From positions 124,001 to 188,000 of the forward strand of contig CAWHAP010000010.1 of NCBI GenBank assembly GCA_963827335.1: a stretch of DNA of 64,000 nucleotides. The letters run 5' to 3'. Under the pieces are notes generated by a model. That model did no database searches, had not been told where the DNA came from, and saw only the letters and a list, made by a program, of their open reading frames with translations. A program made the position numbers and the translations under genes. How positions within the stretch are numbered: position 1 is the stretch's first letter; the number at the start of each line of letters is the position of its first letter. This document shows positions 16,043 to 24,532 of this stretch, piece after piece. Source of the DNA: DASQMT01 sp963827335 (GTDB taxonomy: Bacteria; Actinomycetota; Thermoleophilia; Solirubrobacterales; Solirubrobacteraceae).

Positions 16043-16534
16043 CTACGCCTCGCCGCGGAAGTCGAGCGTCTCCGGCGCGGTCGTCGTCGGGCCTCCGTAG
16101 CCGCACGGCCAGCCCTTCGGGGCGACCTGGCAGCCGTTGCCGGACGGCCCCGCCCACATGTGCTTGCGCTTGCCGCAGCCCTGCCGCTTGCAGTTGAACC
16201 ACGCGTGGCTGATCTCGGCGATGTAGAACGTGATGTTCTGGCCGTCCCGGATCTCGAAGTCGCACGGCTGCTCGGAGCTGGCGCCCTTCGTGTTGTAACA
16301 CCAGCGCCGGAGCTTGCCGCCCCACCACAGCTCGACCAGCATCCCCCAGTTGTCCGGCCGGGCGTCGTAGACGCGCACCTTCTCGCCGACCGGGTCGAAC
16401 TCGAAGTGGCCGACCTCGCCGCCCTCCGAGTGCATGAGCGCGCCGCTGGCGCGGTTGTCGGCGCTTGCTTCAACGGCGGTGAGCATGCCGAGCGCGAGGG
16501 TCGCGATCCCGGCGGCAACGATCTTCTGCAGCAC
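16043..16534 (-). CDS. Secreted Cys/Trp-rich hypothetical protein
   Basis: A 163-residue protein beginning at a GTG with GGAGCAGG 5 bases upstream. The first 28 residues form a signal peptide (VLQKIVAAGIATLALGMLTA, then EASADN). The mature domain is beta-rich with many Trp residues (NWGMLVELWWGG, AWFNCKRQGCGKRKHMW) and six Cys that could form disulfides. No family is recognised. The domain pattern resembles small secreted actinobacterial proteins of unknown role. Confidence 0.7.
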   Translation of the reverse strand: MLQKIVAAGIATLALGMLTAVEASADNRASGALMHSEGGEVGHFEFDPVGEKVRVYDARPDNWGMLVELWWGGKLRRWCYNTKGASSEQPCDFEIRDGQNITFYIAEISHAWFNCKRQGCGKRKHMWAGPSGNGCQVAPKGWPCGYGGPTTTAPETLDFRGEA

Positions 16535-16755
16535 TTGAACCTGCTCCTTCGGTCGTTCTCGGCCGTCGCGAATGCGGCGGCACAGTGCTGTGAACCGGTC
16601 ACGCGCGGATCTATTCCGTCGTGCCGCCGGGTCACCCGCCTGACGGTGCGTCGCCGGCGATGGAATGTCTCGACGCGTCGCCGCTTCGTTGCCGGTGAAC
16701 GGGTGGACCGGTTCCGCCGCTTCGCCATGCTCCCCCAACCCAAGGAGGTCCCGGG

Positions 16756-17679
16756 ATGCACGTCCCGACCACACCGGGCACGTCCGGTCGCGCCCGGGCC
16801 GCCGGAATCGGCGCCCTCGCGGCGCTGGCGCTCGCAGTGCTGGCGCCTGCCGCGTCAGCCGCCGACCCGCAGCTCCTGCTCGTGCACGGCTACGGCGACG
16901 CCGCGGAGGGCAAGGACTGCAACGGCAGCACGTGGAAGAACGCGCTGCGCTCCTACCAGGACGCGGGCGGGCGCGAGCGCTCGTCGCTGACCACGATCGG
17001 CTACTACGCGGGCGACGATCCGGCGGACTGCGACGCGATCCTCGGCGACGGAAAGGCCTCGAACGACAGGCCGATCCAGGACATCGCCCGGGACCTGGCG
17101 ATCCACATCGACCGCGCGTACTCCAGCAGGGGCCGGCCGGTCGACATCGTCGCCCACTCGATGGGCGGCCTGGTCACCCGCGTCGCGCTGCTCGGCTCGG
17201 CACAGGGCTGGGAGGGCTTCCCCTCGAAGCTCGACGTCGACAACGTCGTCACGCTCAGCACGCCGCACAAGGGCGTCGCGAGCCCGTCCGCGAACGACGA
17301 CCGCCAATGGCGGCAGATGGATCCCGACTCCGGCTTCATCGACCGCCTGCACGAGCGCGGCAGCGGCCTCGGCGACGACTGGGCCGACGGCACCGACTGG
17401 AGCCTCGTCGGCTCGCACGAGGACACCACGGTCACGCACGACTCCGGGATCGACAAGGGCAGCCTCGCCGATCAGAAGTACGGGTACCAGGACGACGCGG
17501 CGGACGCCGGCGAGGTCGACCACGGCGCCGTCCGCACGCTCGCCGGCGAGAACCGCTACGCGCTGCGCTACTGGCACGCCTCGGGCGATCACCCGCCGCA
17601 CGACACCGAGCGCGGCTGGTCGCCGCTGAAGACCGCGTTCCAGGCGGCCACCAGGATCGGCGACGGCCTGCCGCGGTGA
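16756..17679 (+). CDS. Secreted lipase/esterase, alpha/beta hydrolase
   Basis: A 307-residue exported hydrolase. The signal peptide runs from the Arg-rich start to AASA at about residue 35. The oxyanion motif LLLVHGYG, the nucleophile elbow AHSMGG with Ser135, a TLSTPHKGV motif and a C-terminal His in ASGDHPPHDTERGW match the LipA/lactonizing-lipase type fold. It likely acts outside the cell on esters or lipids. AAGGAGG lies 8 bases before the ATG, an unusually strong ribosome-binding site for this window. Confidence 0.85.
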   Translation: MHVPTTPGTSGRARAAGIGALAALALAVLAPAASAADPQLLLVHGYGDAAEGKDCNGSTWKNALRSYQDAGGRERSSLTTIGYYAGDDPADCDAILGDGKASNDRPIQDIARDLAIHIDRAYSSRGRPVDIVAHSMGGLVTRVALLGSAQGWEGFPSKLDVDNVVTLSTPHKGVASPSANDDRQWRQMDPDSGFIDRLHERGSGLGDDWADGTDWSLVGSHEDTTVTHDSGIDKGSLADQKYGYQDDAADAGEVDHGAVRTLAGENRYALRYWHASGDHPPHDTERGWSPLKTAFQAATRIGDGLPR

Positions 17680-17699
17680 TCATCGTCGCAGCCGGGCTC

Positions 17700-17978
17700 T
17701 CAGGCTGGGACTTCGGATCCCGGCCAAGCGCCGGTGCGGACGCGCTCGTAAAGCGTGTCTGGTGCGAGGTCGGCGCCCCCCGGCCACACGATCGTGCCGC
17801 TTTCGGCGTCCACGGTGACTCTCCGAAAGCCCTCATCCGTGCGCGCCGTTCCGAAAACCGGTCCGCGCATGCGGTCGAGGACATCGACGTCGCCCTCTCG
17901 GCCATCTGCGAAGGTCAGGCGGAGCAGTCCGTGTCGGATGACGGTGACGTCGGTGATGTCGGGCGTGAGGCCAGTCAT
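17700..17978 (-). CDS. DUF2442-domain protein
   Basis: A 92-residue protein with the DUF2442 pattern: ITDVTVIRHGLLRLTFADGREGDVDV, LDRMRGPVFG, VTVDAESGTIVWPGGADLAPDTLYER. DUF2442 proteins are commonly encoded directly behind DUF4160 proteins, a pairing proposed to be toxin-antitoxin-like; the biochemical role is unproven. Its ATG overlaps the stop of the decayed DUF4160 gene when that gene is read in the restored frame. Confidence 0.85.
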   Translation of the reverse strand: MTGLTPDITDVTVIRHGLLRLTFADGREGDVDVLDRMRGPVFGTARTDEGFRRVTVDAESGTIVWPGGADLAPDTLYERVRTGAWPGSEVPA

Positions 17979-18213
17979 TGCAGCGGGTCGATCTCCTTCA
18001 GTGTCGCACCCGCGCGCGCCCGACTCCAGTTCTCGACGAGCTCGTCCTGATGTAGCTCCGCCCAGGCGAGCACGAAACGCAACTCGCGCCGACCGAGCGT
18101 GCTTTCGATGACCTCGATTTATCGACGCGCACCTTTGCCTGGCCGTCGGCATGACGAGCGTGGAAGTGCGGATAGCCGTGGTCGTCGAAGTACATCGCTA
18201 GCGGATACCTCAT
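17975..18213 (-). pseudogene. DUF4160-domain protein, broken by a one-base frameshift
   Basis: Frame 1 reads MRYPLAMYFDDHGYPHFHAR then KVRVD, the DUF4160 N-terminal motif. After an A-run (T-run on the + strand at 18118-18120) the frame becomes nonsense. In the next frame the family's C-terminal motif appears intact: IEVIESTLGRRELRFVLAW and HQDELVENWSRARAG, ending at a TGA that overlaps the DUF2442 ATG. One lost base in the A-run explains it (VDK-IEVIES). The ATG overlaps the GntR-gene stop. The break may be real or a sequence error. Confidence 0.75.
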
Positions 18214-18902
18214 CGGCCCGCGGCCGCGGGCCCCGTGAGGGGCATGTCGAGCGCAGCGCGCTGGAGCGACTCGACCAGCTCGTCGCGGAACGCCCGGATC
18301 GCCGCGGACATGAGCTCGGCGGCGCGCGGGCCTTCCCCCGCCTCGAGCGCGGTGAGGACGCGATGGAGCTCCTGGCGGGCCCGGACGCCGCCGCTCGCCG
18401 CCCCGGCGCGCAGCGCGACGAGCCGCGCTCGCTCGCTGTCGTCGAGCAGTCGCTCGAGGATCCGGGCCGTCCGGCGGTTGCCCGCGGCCTCGGCGATCGC
18501 GAGGTGGATGGTGCGGTTGGCCGACAGGAAGCGCTCGAGCGACCCGGCGTCGCCGAAGTCCACCGGAGGCTCGGCGAGCGCCTGCAGCCGCGCCAGCTCG
18601 CCGGGCTCGATCCGGCCTGCGGCCGCCTCGGTCGCCGGCGGCTCGAGCCGGAGCCGCAGGTCGTAGATCTCGAGCACGTCGCGCATGGTCAGCGGCGCGA
18701 TCACGTGCCCGCGACGGGGCTCGGCGACCACGAGCTCGTCGGCTCGCAACCGCGCCAGCGCCGCCCGCACGGCCGCCTTGGAGAACCCGAAGCCGTCGAC
18801 CAGCTGGGCTTCGGACACCGCTGCCCCCGGCGCCAGCTCGAGCCGCATGATCGCGCGCCGGAGCCGCTCGTATGCCGCCGGTCCGGAGGTCGCGCCCTTC
18901 AC
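18210..18902 (-). CDS. GntR-family regulator, FadR/FCD type
   Basis: A 230-residue regulator with an N-terminal winged helix (AYERLRRAIMRLELAPGAAV, VDGFGFSKAAVRAALARLRADELVVAEPRRGHVIAP) and a C-terminal all-helical FCD ligand domain (IYDLRLRLEPPATEAA, NRTIHLAIAEAAGNRR, ELHRVLTALEAGEGPRAAELMSA). It is divergent from a LysE-type exporter with a repeat-rich operator region between them, so it probably controls that gene and itself. The ligand is unknown; FCD proteins usually bind small carboxylates or amino acids. Confidence 0.9.
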   Translation of the reverse strand: MKGATSGPAAYERLRRAIMRLELAPGAAVSEAQLVDGFGFSKAAVRAALARLRADELVVAEPRRGHVIAPLTMRDVLEIYDLRLRLEPPATEAAAGRIEPGELARLQALAEPPVDFGDAGSLERFLSANRTIHLAIAEAAGNRRTARILERLLDDSERARLVALRAGAASGGVRARQELHRVLTALEAGEGPRAAELMSAAIRAFRDELVESLQRAALDMPLTGPAAAGR

Positions 18903-18922
18903 GGCCGCACACGGTACCCGCC

Positions 18923-18982
18923 TGACATGACAGATGTGCAGGATGTCATTCGCTTGACATGTTAGACAGACCGTGATGACAT
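18923..18982. promoter_or_regulatory. Repeated TGACAT operator sites and promoter, GntR/LysE intergenic region
   Basis: TGACAT occurs at 18923, 18955 and 18977 on the + strand, and its inverse ATGTCA at 18943, within 60 bases between the divergent gntR and lysE genes. TTGACA at 18954-18959 looks like a -35 box for lysE, followed 17 bases later by TGACAT at 18977-18982, 6 bases before the lysE ATG. The repeats would place a dimeric regulator over the promoter. Confidence 0.5.
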
Positions 18983-18988
18983 ACCAGC

Positions 18989-19591
18989 ATGCTCTTCGAA
19001 TTCATCATCGCGTCGCTGGTCCTGATCGCCCTCCCCGGCCCCGACCAGGCGCTGATCATGCGCAATGCGCTCGTCGGCGGCCCTGCGGCCGGCATGCGGA
19101 CGATGCTCGGCGGCGTGAGCGGGCTGACGCTGCACGCGGCGGCTGCCGCGCTCGGCATCTCGGCGCTGCTTGCGACCTCCGCCACGGCCTACGCCGCCCT
19201 CAAGCTCGTCGGCATCGCGTACCTGCTCTATCTGGGCGTGCGGATGTGGCGCTCCGCCGGGCGGCCCGGCGAGTCCGTGCCGGAGGCGCGCGGGGGCCGG
19301 CCGTTCGCGCAGGGCTTCGTGTCGAACGCGCTCAACCCGAAGGTCGCCCTGTTCTTCCTCACCTTCGTCCCGCAGTTCCTGCCCGGCAGCGGCTCGACGC
19401 TCCCCACGGCCCTCGCGCTGTCGGCGGTCTTCGCAGCCATCTACCTGGCCTGGTTCACCGGCCTCATCGCCCTCGTGGGCCGCGCGAGCGCCGCGCTCCG
19501 CCGTCCGCGCGTCCAGGCCTGGACCGAGCGGGTCACCGGGAGCGCCCTGATCCTGTTCGGCGCCCGGCTCGCCGCCGCCGGCCGGCACTGA
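18989..19591 (+). CDS. LysE/RhtB-family amino-acid exporter
   Basis: A 200-residue, six-helix membrane protein with the family N-terminal motif ALPGPDQALIMRNALVGGPAAGMRTMLGG and the central SNALNPKVALFFLTFVPQF motif. Members export amino acids such as homoserine, threonine, lysine or arginine. Divergent arrangement with an FCD-type GntR regulator suggests induction by the exported compound. Confidence 0.92.
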   Translation: MLFEFIIASLVLIALPGPDQALIMRNALVGGPAAGMRTMLGGVSGLTLHAAAAALGISALLATSATAYAALKLVGIAYLLYLGVRMWRSAGRPGESVPEARGGRPFAQGFVSNALNPKVALFFLTFVPQFLPGSGSTLPTALALSAVFAAIYLAWFTGLIALVGRASAALRRPRVQAWTERVTGSALILFGARLAAAGRH

Positions 19592-19636
19592 CGGCCTGAG
19601 GAGCAGGATGCCGTGCCGGGGCGGTACGATCCCGGC

Positions 19637-19801
19637 ATGCTCCTCCTCGCCATGAGCGAAGCGCTGAAGACGACGATCGCCTACGTCGCGGTCTGGTTCG
19701 TCATCTTCCCCGCGATCGTCACCGGCCTGATCGCGTTCGCGATCGTCCAGACGATCGGCGAGAAGCGGCAGAACGACGAGCGCCGCGTCTTCCGCCGCTA
19801 G
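19637..19801 (+). CDS. Small single-pass membrane protein
   Basis: A 54-residue protein with one membrane helix (IAYVAVWFVIFPAIVTGLIAFAIV) and a short charged tail (GEKRQNDERRVFRR). The ATG at 19637 is chosen because TACGAT ends 6 bases upstream, the leaderless-promoter geometry seen elsewhere here; a second ATG at 19652 is possible. No family is recognised. The stop overlaps the stop of the convergent lipoprotein gene by 4 bases. Confidence 0.6.
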   Translation: MLLLAMSEALKTTIAYVAVWFVIFPAIVTGLIAFAIVQTIGEKRQNDERRVFRR

Positions 19802-20322
19802 CTCAGCGTTCCCGGCGGGGCCTGGTCGTCGGGCACCCGCAGCCAGTCCGTGATGTGCCCGTCGCGCACGCGGAACGCCGTGCGGGCCGTGCCGCCCGTC
19901 CCGGCGCCGCACCGGCCGCGGCCGGGCCGCTCGGTGAGCCGGAAGGTGATGTAGACGAAGTCGTGCGGCGCGGGCTCGCTCCCGATGACCTCCGCCCCGC
20001 ACGGCAGGGTGCGGTTGAAGAACCGCGCGGCCGCGCGCGACTTGAGCGTGATGGCCGGCGTGCCGTTGGAGACGCGGCTGGGAACGGCGAAGTAGCGGGC
20101 CGCGCCGCGCACGTCGCCCCGGCGCAGCGTGTCCGCCCACGCGCGGACGACCCGGACGCTCTCGGGGTCGGCCTCCTCGGGCACGGTCACGTCGGGCGGC
20201 GTCTCGGACGGCTCGGGCGGCGTGCGCGGCACGTCGGCGCGATCCGGGCCGCCCCCGCCGCCGCACGCGGCGACGCCGAGGACGAGCGCCGCGAGGGCGC
20301 CGGCGAGCCGGCCGTCGGGCAT
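19798..20322 (-). CDS. Lipoprotein of unknown function, NTF2-like
   Basis: A 174-residue protein with a lipobox signal (ALAALVLGVAACGGGGG; Cys lipidated) and a Pro/Glu-rich linker. The globular part (VRAWADTLRRGDVRGAARYF, then TVLP-like strands and FVYITFRLTERPGRGRCG) resembles SnoaL/NTF2-like cystatin-fold domains used for small-molecule binding, though this is a fold guess. An alternative ATG lies at 20334. Confidence 0.65.
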   Translation of the reverse strand: MPDGRLAGALAALVLGVAACGGGGGPDRADVPRTPPEPSETPPDVTVPEEADPESVRVVRAWADTLRRGDVRGAARYFAVPSRVSNGTPAITLKSRAAARFFNRTLPCGAEVIGSEPAPHDFVYITFRLTERPGRGRCGAGTGGTARTAFRVRDGHITDWLRVPDDQAPPGTLS

Positions 20323-20377
20323 GCGCACGATCATCCCACCACTGGATACGCGCGACACGCCGGTGCGGATGTCCGGG

Positions 20378-22579
20378 TCAGGCCAGCTCGAAGCGCGCGA
20401 CGAGCCGCTCGAGCTCGTGCGCGGTGCCCGCGAGCTGCTGCGCGGACGCGGCGATGTCCTGCGTGGAGGCGCTCGTCTCCTCGGACGCCGCGGAGACCTG
20501 CTCGCCGGTGGCCGCCGACGCCGTGGCCACGTCGATGATCTCGGCGAGCCGGTCACCGATGCGCTGCGCATCGGCGGTCACCTGTGCCGCCGCCGACGCG
20601 ATCCCCTCGACGCGCCCGGCCACGCCGTCCACGCCGGCGCCGATGTGCTCGAACGCCTCGCGGGCACGCTGCACGCGCACGTCGCACTCCTCCGTCCGGC
20701 GCTCGCCCTCGGCGACGGCCTCGGCGGCGCGGGCCGCGTCGTGCCGTACGGCGGACACGAGCCCGGTGATCGCGCCCGCGGCCTCCTGCGCCTGCTCGGC
20801 GAGCGAGCGCACCTCGGCCGCGACGACGGCGAAGCCACGGCCGTGCTCGCCGGCACGCGCCGCCTCGATCGCGGCGTTGAGGGCCAGCAGGTTCGTCTGC
20901 TCGGCGATCCCCTCGATGGTCGTCGTGATGTCGCCGATGCGGGTCGATGTCTCGGCCAGCGTGGCCACGACGGAGCTTGCCTCGGCAGCGGCGGCGCGCA
21001 CCGCAGCGGTGGCGGCGGTGGCCTCCAGCACGGCCTCGACGCCCTCGTCGGTCACCGTGCGAGCGGCGCCCGCCGCCTCGGCCGTCGCGCCGGCGGCGGC
21101 GGCGCTCGCTCGGCTCGCCTCGAGCACCTCGTCGGCCATCTGGCGCACGTCGGAGATGACCATGACCTGACGCTCGGCGCCCGCGGCGAGCGTGCCGGCG
21201 GCGCCGGCGATCTCGGCGATCGCCTGCTCGGCCTCGCCGGTCGTCGAAGCGACGCGGCCGGAGTCGCTCGTCACGCTCTGCGAGCTGCGGGCGATGTCGA
21301 GCAGGAGCTCGGTCGTGCCGCCGCGCATGGCCTCATAGGAGCTGATCGACGCGGCGGTACGGCCGCGGATGTCCTCGACGGCCTCCTCGATGTCGCCCAG
21401 CTCGTCGCGCCCGCCGCGCACGAGCGGCGGCGTCTCGGCGGTCAGCGCGCGCGTGAACGAGCCGGCCGCGACGCGCCGCAGTCCATCCTCGAGGCCGGCG
21501 ACCTCGTGCTCGCCGACCGAGCCGAGTGCCCGTCGCACGCGCTCGACCGAGCGGCGGACGGCGAGGTAGAAGCCGGTGAACAGGTAGGCCGCGATGAGGA
21601 GCGCAAGCAGCGCGACGACGAGCACGGTGCGCTTCTCGCTGCGCAGGCGGTCCAGGCGCGTGACGAGCAGGCGGTCGAGCGCGGGAGCGAGCGCCTCCTG
21701 CAGCTCGGTGGCGTCGGCGATCGCGGCATCGGTCCGCGGATCGCGGGCGGCGTCGCCGCCGCGGGCGACGGCCTCGAGCCGGTCGCCGACCCCGGCCACG
21801 GACGTCGCCGCGGCCTCGTCGACGCCCGCGAGGTCGGCCTTGAGCCGCTCGTCGGCCGTGGCCTTGTAGGCGGTGCCGAGGCCGGCGCTGCCCGCGTCCG
21901 CCGCGGCCTTGAGCGCGCCGTGCGCCACCGCGAGGTCGATCCGCTGCTCCGCGGCGCCGCCGGCCACGAGCACGCGCAGGTCCGACGTCGCCGCCAGCCC
22001 GGTCAGCATCCCCGGCACCTTCGTGATGACGTCGTCCATCACGTAGTAGGAGTCGAGGTCGGGGTCGAGGATCAGGTTCGAGCTGTTGCCGGCCTCCACG
22101 ATCAGCCCGGCGGCCTGGTCGGTCAGCGCCGCGTAGGCCTTGGAGCGCTCGGCGGGCGCGTCGCCGGACTCCGGCGCCGCGGCGATCGCGGCCTTGAGCT
22201 CGGCCCAGCGCTCCGTGACGCCGAGCTCCTCGCCGTCGGCGGCGACGGCCCGGTCCACGGCGGCCTCGGCCTCCGCCACCGCGGCCTCGCGCTGCGGGAG
22301 CGCATCCGCGGCGGCCGAGTCCCCGCCCGCGGCGCGCACGGCGGTCGTCCGCAGCGCGACCAGCCGGCCGAGCAGCGTCCCGGCGGGCGCCACGACGCGC
22401 ACGCCGACGCGCTCCTTGGCGCTGAAGGCGATCTGGCCGTCCTGGCTGCGCAGATAGGCGCGGCCCGTGAAGGCGAGGGCGGCGAGGAAGAGCAGCGCGA
22501 TGAGCGCGAACTTCTGAGCGAAGCGAAGACGGCCCATCAGCGCCACGGCCGGCGCGGAGACTCGAGCGAGAGGTGTCAC
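20378..22579 (-). CDS. Methyl-accepting chemotaxis protein
   Basis: A 733-residue receptor. TM1 is near residues 22-44 (ALIALLFLAALAF) and TM2 near 325-345 (VVALLALLIAAYLFTGFYL). Between them lies a helical extracytoplasmic sensor domain of about 280 residues. A HAMP domain and the signalling coiled coil follow, with the canonical hairpin tip IAEQTNLLALNAAIEAARAG and GRGFAVVAAEVRSLAEQAQEA. It would signal to CheA/CheW. No other che genes are in the window. Confidence 0.92.
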   Translation of the reverse strand: MTPLARVSAPAVALMGRLRFAQKFALIALLFLAALAFTGRAYLRSQDGQIAFSAKERVGVRVVAPAGTLLGRLVALRTTAVRAAGGDSAAADALPQREAAVAEAEAAVDRAVAADGEELGVTERWAELKAAIAAAPESGDAPAERSKAYAALTDQAAGLIVEAGNSSNLILDPDLDSYYVMDDVITKVPGMLTGLAATSDLRVLVAGGAAEQRIDLAVAHGALKAAADAGSAGLGTAYKATADERLKADLAGVDEAAATSVAGVGDRLEAVARGGDAARDPRTDAAIADATELQEALAPALDRLLVTRLDRLRSEKRTVLVVALLALLIAAYLFTGFYLAVRRSVERVRRALGSVGEHEVAGLEDGLRRVAAGSFTRALTAETPPLVRGGRDELGDIEEAVEDIRGRTAASISSYEAMRGGTTELLLDIARSSQSVTSDSGRVASTTGEAEQAIAEIAGAAGTLAAGAERQVMVISDVRQMADEVLEASRASAAAAGATAEAAGAARTVTDEGVEAVLEATAATAAVRAAAAEASSVVATLAETSTRIGDITTTIEGIAEQTNLLALNAAIEAARAGEHGRGFAVVAAEVRSLAEQAQEAAGAITGLVSAVRHDAARAAEAVAEGERRTEECDVRVQRAREAFEHIGAGVDGVAGRVEGIASAAAQVTADAQRIGDRLAEIIDVATASAATGEQVSAASEETSASTQDIAASAQQLAGTAHELERLVARFELA

Positions 22580-22657
22580 GGCTAGAACATCGGGCCAGAT
22601 CCCGCGAACCTTGAGCGCAGATGCTCAGCTGACGGACCGGCCGCCTATCCTCCGGCG

Positions 22658-23071
22658 GTGGCCACGAGTCCGGCGCCGCACGGGCACCTCCTCGCCGCCG
22701 ACGTCGGCGAGCTGGCCGGCGTGTCCGGGACCACGATCGGCCAGTGGGCCCGGTGGGGCTACATCCGCTCGTCGGCCTCCGACGCCGAGCCGCGCGGCTA
22801 CAGCGTCGAGGACGTCGCGGAGGCCGTGATCGTGGGGGAGCTGCTGCGCCGCGGCGTCAGCCACGCCGACGTCCGGCGCGCGATCGCCCGGCTGGGCCGC
22901 GAGCACGGGCGGTGGCCGCTCAACCGGGTGGCGCTCGGCACGACGGTCGTGCGCGGCCGCGTGCGCGTGGTCCTGCGCGAGCGCGACGGGTGCTACGTGC
23001 TCGTCGCGCGCGGCTGGCAGCTGATGACCGCGCCGCCGCCGGTCGAGGAGGTGCGCTTCCGGCTCGCGTGA
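22658..23071 (+). CDS. MerR-like helix-turn-helix protein
   Basis: A 137-residue protein starting at GTG. The first 75 residues fit a MerR-type winged helix: LLAADVGELAGVSGTTIGQW, ARWGYIRSSAS, PRGYSVEDVAEAVIVGELLRRGVSHADVRRAI. It lacks the usual long dimerisation helix; instead a compact C-terminal beta region (RVRVVLRERDGCYVLVARGW) follows. The TATCCT hexamer 6 bases before GTG suggests a leaderless message. The target is unknown. Confidence 0.75.
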   Translation: MATSPAPHGHLLAADVGELAGVSGTTIGQWARWGYIRSSASDAEPRGYSVEDVAEAVIVGELLRRGVSHADVRRAIARLGREHGRWPLNRVALGTTVVRGRVRVVLRERDGCYVLVARGWQLMTAPPPVEEVRFRLA

Positions 23072-23102
23072 GGGGAGGGCCGTTCCCGCCGTTGTTGGGC
23101 AC

Positions 23103-23936
23103 ATGCTCTCCCGGCCGCCGATCCTCCTGCTCGTCGCTGCGGCCTGCGCGGCGGCCGCCGCGCTCGTCTACGTCCTCGCGACCGGCACGACCGCCGGCGC
23201 GCACGCCGACGCGGTCGCGCTGAGCTGGTTCACGGCGGTGCAGAGCGGCCCCCTGGGCGGCCCGGCCTCCGACGCGGTCAAGTTCGTCGACCCGCGTGCG
23301 TTCGCGCTGCTCGGCGCGGCGCTCGCCGCGCTGGGGCTCGCGTTCGGGCGCCTGCGCCACGCGGCCGCCGCGCTGACGATCCTCGGCGGCGCCGCGCTGA
23401 CCTCACAGCTGCTCAAGTCGGCGCTGGCCGCCACGCGTCCCTGGGAGGCGCCGCCGGACTCCTACGTCGCGCTCGCCGCGTGGCCCAGCGGGCACGCCAC
23501 GGGCTCGCTCGCCGTCGCGGTCTGCCTCGTGCTCGTGGTCCCCGACCGGTTCCGCACCGCCGCCGTGCTCGTGGGCGGCGGCTTCGCCGGAGCCGTCGCC
23601 TGCGCGGTCCTCGCCGTCGGCTCGCACTACCCGAGCGACGTGCTCGGCGGGATGCTCGTCGCCCTCGCATGGACGGCGCTGGGCGTCGCCGCGCTGCGGG
23701 CCACCGACGCGCGCGCGGCCGCCGCCGGGCCGCTCCCGCGCTGGCTGTCGCGCGCCGCCGCCGGGCTCGCGGTCGTGGCGGCGTCGGCGCTCGCCGCCTA
23801 CGTGGCCAGCCGGCCGGACGCCGCGCTCGACTTCGCCAAGGAGCACACGGCGCTGTGCGCCGCCGCGCTGCCGCTGGCGGCGGCCTGCCTGGCGCTCGTC
23901 GTGACGAGCGCCATGGCGCCGTTCAATCGCGGTTGA
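23103..23936 (+). CDS. PAP2-family membrane phosphatase
   Basis: A 277-residue polytopic protein with the three phosphatase motifs: KSALAATRPW (KxxxxxxRP), PSGHATGS (PSGH) and SHYPSDVLGG (SRxxxxxHxxxD-like). These enzymes dephosphorylate undecaprenyl pyrophosphate, phosphatidic acid or related lipids outside the membrane. Seven or so hydrophobic helices are visible. The 3' end overlaps the convergent gene by 14 bases. Confidence 0.9.
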   Translation: MLSRPPILLLVAAACAAAAALVYVLATGTTAGAHADAVALSWFTAVQSGPLGGPASDAVKFVDPRAFALLGAALAALGLAFGRLRHAAAALTILGGAALTSQLLKSALAATRPWEAPPDSYVALAAWPSGHATGSLAVAVCLVLVVPDRFRTAAVLVGGGFAGAVACAVLAVGSHYPSDVLGGMLVALAWTALGVAALRATDARAAAAGPLPRWLSRAAAGLAVVAASALAAYVASRPDAALDFAKEHTALCAAALPLAAACLALVVTSAMAPFNRG

Positions 23937-24531
23937 AGCGGCGCGCCACGCGCCCGACGGGGGAGGCGTCGATCGCCTCGCCCGCGCTGCCGACCGCCGA
24001 CGCGACGCGGTGCCCGGCCCGGCCGAGCGCGCCCTGATCGGCGGGCACGATCGCCGCCGCCGGCTCGCAGCCGAGCTCGATCGCCGCGCTCCGCGCCTCG
24101 TCCTCGATCGCGCGCAGCCGCTCCTCCCAGCGCCGGTGGAAGCCGGCGAGCGCCTCGTCCCCGCGCGTCGCCGCGAGGTTGCCGAGGTAGGCGAGCAGCG
24201 TCGTGACGTGCTGGACGTCGAGCACCGCGACGCGCACCGCCTGGTTGCGCTCGAGCAGCAGGTCGCCGGCGTTGTTGCGCAGCCCGGCGAAGCGGCTCCC
24301 CGCGCTGTGGGCGGCGGGGTAGATGTGCAGCCCGTGCTCCTCGGAGCGCGTCGCGAGCTCCTCGAGCAGCTCGTTGCAGGCGCCGGCGCCGTGCGTCAGC
24401 GCGGTGGCCGCCCGCCCGCCGACGCGGTCGGCGAGGCGCTCCCAGTGCCCGCACAGCTGGCGCGCGGTCGCGTAGAGCTCGCGGAGGGCCCGGTGCTCGG
24501 CGCGGTAGAGGCCGTGGCCCGTGATCTCCAT
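23923..24531 (-). CDS. Hypothetical helical cytoplasmic protein
   Basis: A 202-residue protein without signal or membrane segments. It is almost entirely helical: HRALRELYATARQLCGHWERLADRVG, then GACNELLEELATRSEEHGLHIYPAAHSAG and ERLRAIEDEARSAAIELGC. The spacing of hydrophobic residues suggests a four-helix bundle. No family is recognised. The stop is one base from the adenosyltransferase stop region, and both genes lie on the same strand, so cotranscription with cobalamin metabolism is possible. Confidence 0.65.
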   Translation of the reverse strand: MEITGHGLYRAEHRALRELYATARQLCGHWERLADRVGGRAATALTHGAGACNELLEELATRSEEHGLHIYPAAHSAGSRFAGLRNNAGDLLLERNQAVRVAVLDVQHVTTLLAYLGNLAATRGDEALAGFHRRWEERLRAIEDEARSAAIELGCEPAAAIVPADQGALGRAGHRVASAVGSAGEAIDASPVGRVARRFNRD

Positions 24532-24532
24532 G

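Noticed and set aside
20129..22585. An 818-codon + strand frame
   Set aside because: It is the antisense shadow of the chemotaxis receptor, with His/Arg/Gly-rich composition and no domain motifs.
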